Below are positions 59,173-64,000 of a DNA stretch of 64,000 nucleotides, piece after piece (position 1 is the stretch's first letter; the number at the start of each line of letters is the position of its first letter). The notes under the pieces were generated by a model. The model was given only the letters and a program-made list of their open reading frames with translations, was not told the origin of the DNA and searched no databases. The position numbers and the translations under genes are program-made. The stretch is from Membranipora membranacea (Eukaryota > Bryozoa > Gymnolaemata > Cheilostomatida > Membraniporidae): NCBI GenBank assembly GCA_914767715.1, contig OU612067.1, positions 27,628,162-27,692,161 on the forward strand. The letters run 5' to 3'.

Positions 59173-60254
59173 GGAGAAGCTCATTTTCCCTACCAAGGAA
59201 ATCAAGTACCGGAGCGGGTCCAGCCAGTTATCCAATGAAGATTTAACTGTGGGACCAAGTTTTCAGATGTTGAACGTGCAAAGATACTGACAGACTTCAA
59301 CAACTTGCCAAACCATGATGCTCAAAACATTGCTCTGCGGGGGAGCGTGTCTGTGTTAATCCTCAACGAGTATGAAGGAGACCTTGCCAGGAAGATGCTG
59401 CGGGGAGGAAAAGTGCTGTGACGATCGCCACACAGACAATCCGAGTTTGTAAGGCTGCGTTCTGTGGACTCTATGGTGTGAAAGAGACAAGACTAAGAAA
59501 GAAGGTAGTCAACTTCTCTGTCAACATTGTTGATGGTCGGGCAGAACACGAAAATGATCCACAACTAGATTAAGAAGTGAGGAGGAAAGTGCGTGAACAT
59601 ATCAATCAGTTCAAGCCAAGAGAGAGCCACTACAGCCAGTCAAAGAATGAAAGAAGATGCTATTTAGATTCTGATCTGACCTTAGCAGAAATGCACCGGA
59701 GGTTTATAGGAGAGAATCTGGCACATACCGGAGTTAAAGACTGGCTATACCGAGACATTTTTAACTACAAGTTAAATCTGTCATTTGGATATCCACATAG
59801 CGATATATGTGATAAGTGTGAGAAACTAACAGCAGAAATAAAGGCAGCACAAGCTGGTGGTGATAACAACAAAGCCCAGCAACTCAGAGCAGAGCATGAG
59901 CTTCATGTTAGAAAGGCTGATGTCTTTAATGTGCAGATGAGGGAGGATGCAGAAGCTGCCAAAGAAGCTGGAAATGCTGATATTTTCTGCATGGAATTTG
60001 AAAAGAACTTGCCACTACCCTTAACTGGAATAGGCCAAGAGTATTACAAGCGTCACCTGTGGCTGCATAATCTGTGCATCCATAGCATGGTCAGTGAGAA
60101 GGCACCATCAATGTACCTAGACGAGGAGCACTATGCAGGAAAAGGACCGAATGATGTTATAGTTTGCTTGGATCATTATATTAATCAGCTTCCAGACCAC
60201 ATCACCAAGATCACTATCTTTGCGGACTACTGTTTCTCACAAAGCAAAAACAGG
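59173..60254 (+). pseudogene. DUF7869-like transposon protein
   Basis: A long plus-strand exon starts after a TTGCAG acceptor near 59172. It reads FSDVERAKILTDFNNLPNHD, then shifts frame near 59395 to TIRVCKAAFCGLYGVKETRL. It meets an in-frame TAA at 59571-59573 and continues EVRRKVREHINQFKPRESHY, MHRRFIGENLAHTG, LNLSFGYPHSDICDKCEKLT, a helical spacer, then LPLPLTGIGQEYYKRHLWLH, GKGPNDVIVCLDHYI and IFADYCFSQSKNR with a GT donor. The HYS, SFG-P-x-D-x-C-x-x-C, YY-x-R-x-LW and D-x-C-x-x-x-QNKN-like blocks match a widespread invertebrate repeat protein that I associate with DUF7869. It is probably an RNase-H-fold transposase. The 3' exons were not found. Confidence 0.6.
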
Positions 60255-61093
60255 TAAGCATGATCTATTCACACTAAAATCTGCGTGGTCACACTGATGT
60301 ATCAAAAATAGAGTTTCGTAAAGACTGAAAAGATGAAGGATGAAGAGACGCTTCATCGTTAGATGGCTTCAAGTTTTAGTAGTGTAACGTACCATGATTC
60401 AGCTAGTGACAATCATTGCAATAATGATGAGCAAGGCTGTCTCTATAATACTAGGGCTTCCCAACATAAACAATGTGGCCAGCAAGCTGATGTGATGTCC
60501 GAATCATCCTCTATGAATAGTATTATCCAAACATTTTATACTTTGATCAAACCGTTTTATTGTTACTATTTGACAGCAATGTGGTATTTCATCGGTCTAT
60601 CCCTATTCAGAATAAGTGGGTATAGGCGCCACGGAACCCAGTTGTAAGAAACAACTTCATGGTTATTCATCATGTTTTCACCTTCTAGATCAGCTTCAGA
60701 ATAGAGCCCGACGAGGCAAGCAGCAACCTTTCAGGCTGCTTTTCTTTCACATTTTAATCTGAGACCCTCTATAGCGGGATTAACTATCTAAGGCCCCCCC
60801 CCCTACTTATAGTATAGATTATAGATGACCATTTCTTAGCTTATAGGCTTGTAGGCTTATAGATAGATGCAAGTAAAGATATAGATTTATAGATGTTATC
60901 AATGTAAAGATATAGATTAATAGATTCCTTAATGTATCTCTAAAGTGCTGTCAGTGCTGTGTGTCTCCTGTGCTCTCTTTGTGTGTGTATGGTCGTTGTG
61001 TAACAAAGCAAACATTCAGATATGTTTACAATCTAATGGGTTTTCCCCAGGTTTTTGGAATGTCCGTTTATTGATGAAATGAGTGGGCCAATA
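60255..61093. other. No gene supported; short A/T repeats
   Basis: Between 60800 and 60960 the motif tatagatt recurs in a degenerate tandem. Otherwise nothing is recognised. Confidence 0.4.
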
Positions 61094-61245
61094 GGCAAAT
61101 TCGCGACCTGTTTCACATTTTATTAAAATGGATTATCAATAATCAGTGTAAAATCCCATACGGAGTTGAGAGCTACTGCGTATTGGATTTTACACTGATT
61201 ATTAATAATCAATTTTATTACAGTGAAACAGGTCGCGAATTTGCC
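61094..61245. mobile_element. 152-bp foldback (MITE-like)
   Basis: The left arm starts ggcaaattcgcgacctgttt and the right arm is its reverse complement. The arms are about 64 bp with a few mismatches and a loop of about 22 bp. There is no ORF. The arms share attatcaataatcagtgtaa. It could be a tiny non-autonomous element or a solo hairpin. Confidence 0.88.
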
Positions 61246-61639
61246 TAACGTGAGTTTGTATGAAGAGAAATCAGCCAATAGCTGGAATGATATACTTTGA
61301 GAATAAAAACAGCAAATCAGCAAAGGTTTTACAGATTGACAGTGCATGATGGGATATATCCAGCAGTCTCACATGTTGCAGGATGGAGGTGATTATAAAA
61401 ATATATTCCTCCCAAAAACATCTTATTTTCACCAAACTCAGCCTCATAGATAAATGTTTGCCCACCACCTTGTCTTGTTTAAAGGAAACTCTCGAAACAA
61501 AAAGAAACAGCCTCACTGGAAGCCTCAGTCTAGGCAAACTAGAGTCTGTGATAACTATTAGGGAGGTTAAAGCCAGGAAACCCTACACAATATGTGATGA
61601 GGAATAATATGAGATAATGAGAACAAAGGCTCTCACTGC

Positions 61640-62133
61640 CGCAGAAGGCGACTATGATATATGCTGTAAGTTGACCTAGGCAATGCGGATACGTTTTTCT
61701 TTGGTGAAAGTTTGCGATGGTGGGCTTATCAATTACCACATCCTGGGAGAGGGCAGAAGAGATCATAAAAGGAAAAGTGGTTAAGAAGATGAAGAAAGTG
61801 GTGAAGTGCAAGACTCGGGCAGATGTAATCAAATCACTAGTCACTAGAATGACAAACTTTCCTTTGCATATCCCAAATGCTGTAGCACAACTGGCTTCAT
61901 ACAAAAGGTGTAAGGAGAACCTCTCAGCAGATGAGGCTCTCTGTGTTATCGATTTTGCAGAGAACTATATTTGCAGACAATACTCAGAAGCCCAATCAGC
62001 GTACTATGCTTGAAATTCTGTTACCATACATCCTATGGTGATTGTGTTTAGTCCCTGTTCCAATGTGAAGAGAGATTCATTTGTGTGCATAACAGCGGAT
62101 CTGAAACATAATGGATGCAGTCATCCAAACTAC
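61640..62133 (+). pseudogene. Transposase-like fragment
   Basis: The plus strand reads LSITTSWERAEEIIKGKVVK, a basic helix, then FPLHIPNAVAQLASYKRCK, ADEALCVIDFAENYICRQY and EAQSAYYA. After an in-frame TGA it continues NSVTIHPMVIVFSPCS and SFVCITADLKHNG. The DFAENY block, the QSA(H/Y)(W/Y) block, T-x-HP and the SDDLxHD-like end match a conserved ORF found in many aquatic-invertebrate repeats. D of DFAENY and D of TADLKH are likely catalytic residues. Only this internal part is present. Confidence 0.55.
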
Positions 62134-62367
62134 TGATTAGTGATGGTTTCAGCTGCCGCCATTTCAGACTCAAGTGAACGTATGACTGCCGTCAGAGAGC
62201 AGAATCCCCAACAGTGTAAGCCTGTACCAGGAGCATTCATTGTATTTTCCCCAATATGGATGCTAACGGCTTTGAGTATAAGCGGTTATCATGCTACTGC
62301 ATCAATTCATGCTGGCACCCAGACGTCTGCACCACATTTAAATACACTGGTTAGTTTAATGCTTTGT

Positions 62368-63510
62368 AGGCAGGGTGGCATAGTGGTTATGATTCAAGCT
62401 TCTCAATCTGAGATTTGCAGGTTCGAATTCCGGTCACTACCCATTAGGGGTGGAACGACCTCTTGAGGTTGGAGTTGAATTTCGGATATTTGACCTCGGA
62501 TTCAACCACAAACCGGATCGGATATGAGTTATGTCTGATCCGAGATGATACGTTTTTAATCAACACTTACTTGGCATCATTTATCTCACTAAAAATGACA
62601 AGGAAAGAAGTATGATCGACATTAATTTGTGGTTCAGATTAGATAATGGAGTTTGGCTGAAAGCACTCAGTGGTGATCAGTAGGCAATCAATACCTATCT
62701 TATTTTCATAGCTAATTATATTGTTGCTGATTAAATTTGATGGATGTGTTTTTCTGCTGAAATTGAGAGAAGCATCTTTACTCAGATCGTTGTGAATAAG
62801 GACATAATTTTTGTCCAATGATGTTCCCTGTAACGAACTATCTAGTTTAATGTACAAGGTTATCCTCTTCTTCAAAGTAGGAGGACAATTCCTATCCTAA
62901 TCACAGCAGAGAGTTTGGGACATATGAGCCGGGAGTTTGGTCAAACTCAGTGATTACAAACATATGGGTTTGAGTGATCCTGGCAAATTGAGTCAAGAGA
63001 TCTTTGTACTCATTAAATGATACTTTCAAATAAACGGTTTGTGTGATCCGTGCACCGTGGCTGTTTGAGTGATAAGTTGGTCCTTGTAAAGTATTATATC
63101 CAAGCAGATACATGCGCATTTAAATTAGGGTAATGGTTCAGGAAAAAGATTGTTGACACTGTTTATCCATGTATTCAATGACCTTAACTGTATATTATGG
63201 TGCAAAAGTACAGCTGCTTGGACTTAGCGTTTGTACGCGTTATCCGGATCCGATCCGAGGTTGAATTTATCGACCGATCCGATATCCGATCCGAGGTTGT
63301 CTAACCCTGATCCGTTCCACCCCTACTACCCATGCTGCTTAAGGAGGTGAGCTCTCCGGACAATAGCCTAGCTTGCCCACTCCTACCTTGTACAGGAGTG
63401 CGCTAAATAGATGTAATAATTCTTATTACTGTAAGCATATTCGTATTTGCCCCGAAAAAAGGGGCCTTGAATAGCAATAAAGTTCATATATTATTATTAT
63501 TATTATTACC
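62368..63510 (+). mobile_element. tRNA-derived SINE, split by a MITE
   Basis: The head (62368-62444) has a tRNA-like A box tggcatagtggttatg and a B box ggttcgaattcc, the internal Pol III promoter. The body resumes at 63326 with gctgcttaaggaggtgagct and runs through an AT-rich region to a (TAT)n tail at about 63488-63509. A short hairpin of gccccgaaaaaaggggc lies near 63449. With the insert removed the SINE is about 260 bp. It is an autonomously transcribed but protein-less element that relies on a LINE. Confidence 0.75.
62445..63325. mobile_element. Non-autonomous hAT-type MITE, 881 bp
   Basis: The element begins taggggtggaacg and ends with the exact reverse complement. It is flanked on both sides by the perfect 8-bp duplication ctacccat (62437-62444 and 63326-63333). 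Eight-base duplications and a TAGGGGTGGAA-type end are hallmarks of hAT elements. Inside each end lie clusters of ggatcgg / ccgatcc motifs in both orientations, probably subterminal transposase-binding sites. There is no transposase ORF; the minus-strand frames at 62639-62875 and 62901-63119 have no motifs. Confidence 0.92.
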
Positions 63511-64000
63511 ATGTTTCATCATTGCATCAGTTCAAGATTATGACCAATTTTATTTTACAGGTTGAATGGGGATTGGCTACAATGTAAATAGGTAACTACT
63601 TCTAGTGCATGTGGTGGTGGTGGCTTCCAAAGAACCTGCATGACCCCTTTTCCGCTTTCCCTGCCTTTGCATGAATTTCAGAACGCTTCTGCTTCCAAAA
63701 TGAGCCGTGCTATAATATGAGTACTTAGTGTTTAAGCTTCGCCTAATGCGCTCTATCATACATCTGTCTCATACTTTTCGGCATTGTACCACCTGTCGGT
63801 CTGCATGCACTGCAGGCTTTTACTAACCTCTCACCCTTTCGAGGAGTCGGTTATTTACAATTGGAATAATTCGCATGAGATACATTGTATTGCATTTTCA
63901 AGTGAATAATGTCATATTCCTGTTACTGTAGTTGGGATCGAGTTTGCATGCATTCAAGAACCAATAATTTCTTAGATGTTATGTTTCTTCATTCCAGTTC
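63511..64000. other. No gene supported
   Basis: Short ORFs only, with no recognised motif or repeat. Confidence 0.4.

Overview
This window looks like intron-rich, AT-rich DNA from an aquatic invertebrate animal. A sponge or cnidarian would fit best, but nothing here fixes the taxon. Genes are split by GT-AG introns. Simple repeats, minisatellites and short hairpins are common. Almost every recognisable coding segment belongs to a transposable element, and no ordinary housekeeping gene was found. The one host-like coding piece is a possible protein-kinase 3' exon, and it occurs twice inside long inverted repeats.

Layout. 0.2-1.8 kb: decayed KDZ transposase with its CxC cysteine-cluster module (minus). 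3.3-4.3 kb: microsatellite and a ~100-bp minisatellite. 4.7-7.0 kb: phase-consistent multi-exon gene ending in a PHD finger (minus). 7.3-14.0 kb: weak exon-like ORFs and a MITE-like repeat. 14.7-18.5 kb: seven-exon, fully open 650-residue BED-hAT transposase (minus). 19.6-20.7 kb: broken pogo/Tigger transposase (minus). 22.5-22.9 kb: (AT)n, tandem repeats and a 52-bp perfect palindrome. 23.1-24.2 kb: Harbinger-type Myb/SANT accessory gene (minus). 25.4-32.1 kb: large MULE gene (minus) with PHD remnant, RanBP2-type zinc finger, four 20-residue basic repeats, transposase core and SWIM region. A 5'-truncated LINE has inserted into one of its coding exons. 33.8 kb: 33-bp tandem array. 34.2-35.8 kb: PIF/Harbinger accessory gene and transposase (minus). 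36.1-36.6 kb: Mutator-like fragment.

36.56-48.86 kb is the most unusual structure. Two ~1.0-kb inverted arms enclose ~10.3 kb that holds a FLYWCH-type MULE fragment, a second MULE with SWIM, an unrecognised minus-strand ORF set and a KDZ C-terminal fragment. Each arm carries the same possible kinase 3' exon and a tRNA-like segment.

48.9-64.0 kb: BESS-like accessory exon, two non-LTR reverse-transcriptase remnants, an unrecognised PHD-ending gene (53.3-56.2 kb), a hAT C-terminus, a DUF7869-like transposon gene, a transposase fragment, a 152-bp foldback, and a tRNA-derived SINE split by an 881-bp hAT-type MITE with a perfect 8-bp target duplication.

The elements can be layered in time. The LINE inserted after the MULE gene had its exon structure. 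The MITE inserted after the SINE. The left inverted arm cuts off a Mutator-like ORF. Of the transposases seen, only the 14.7-18.5 kb hAT gene has no visible coding damage. Gene models were built by hand from reading frame and splice phase. Family names come from remembered motifs, not searches.
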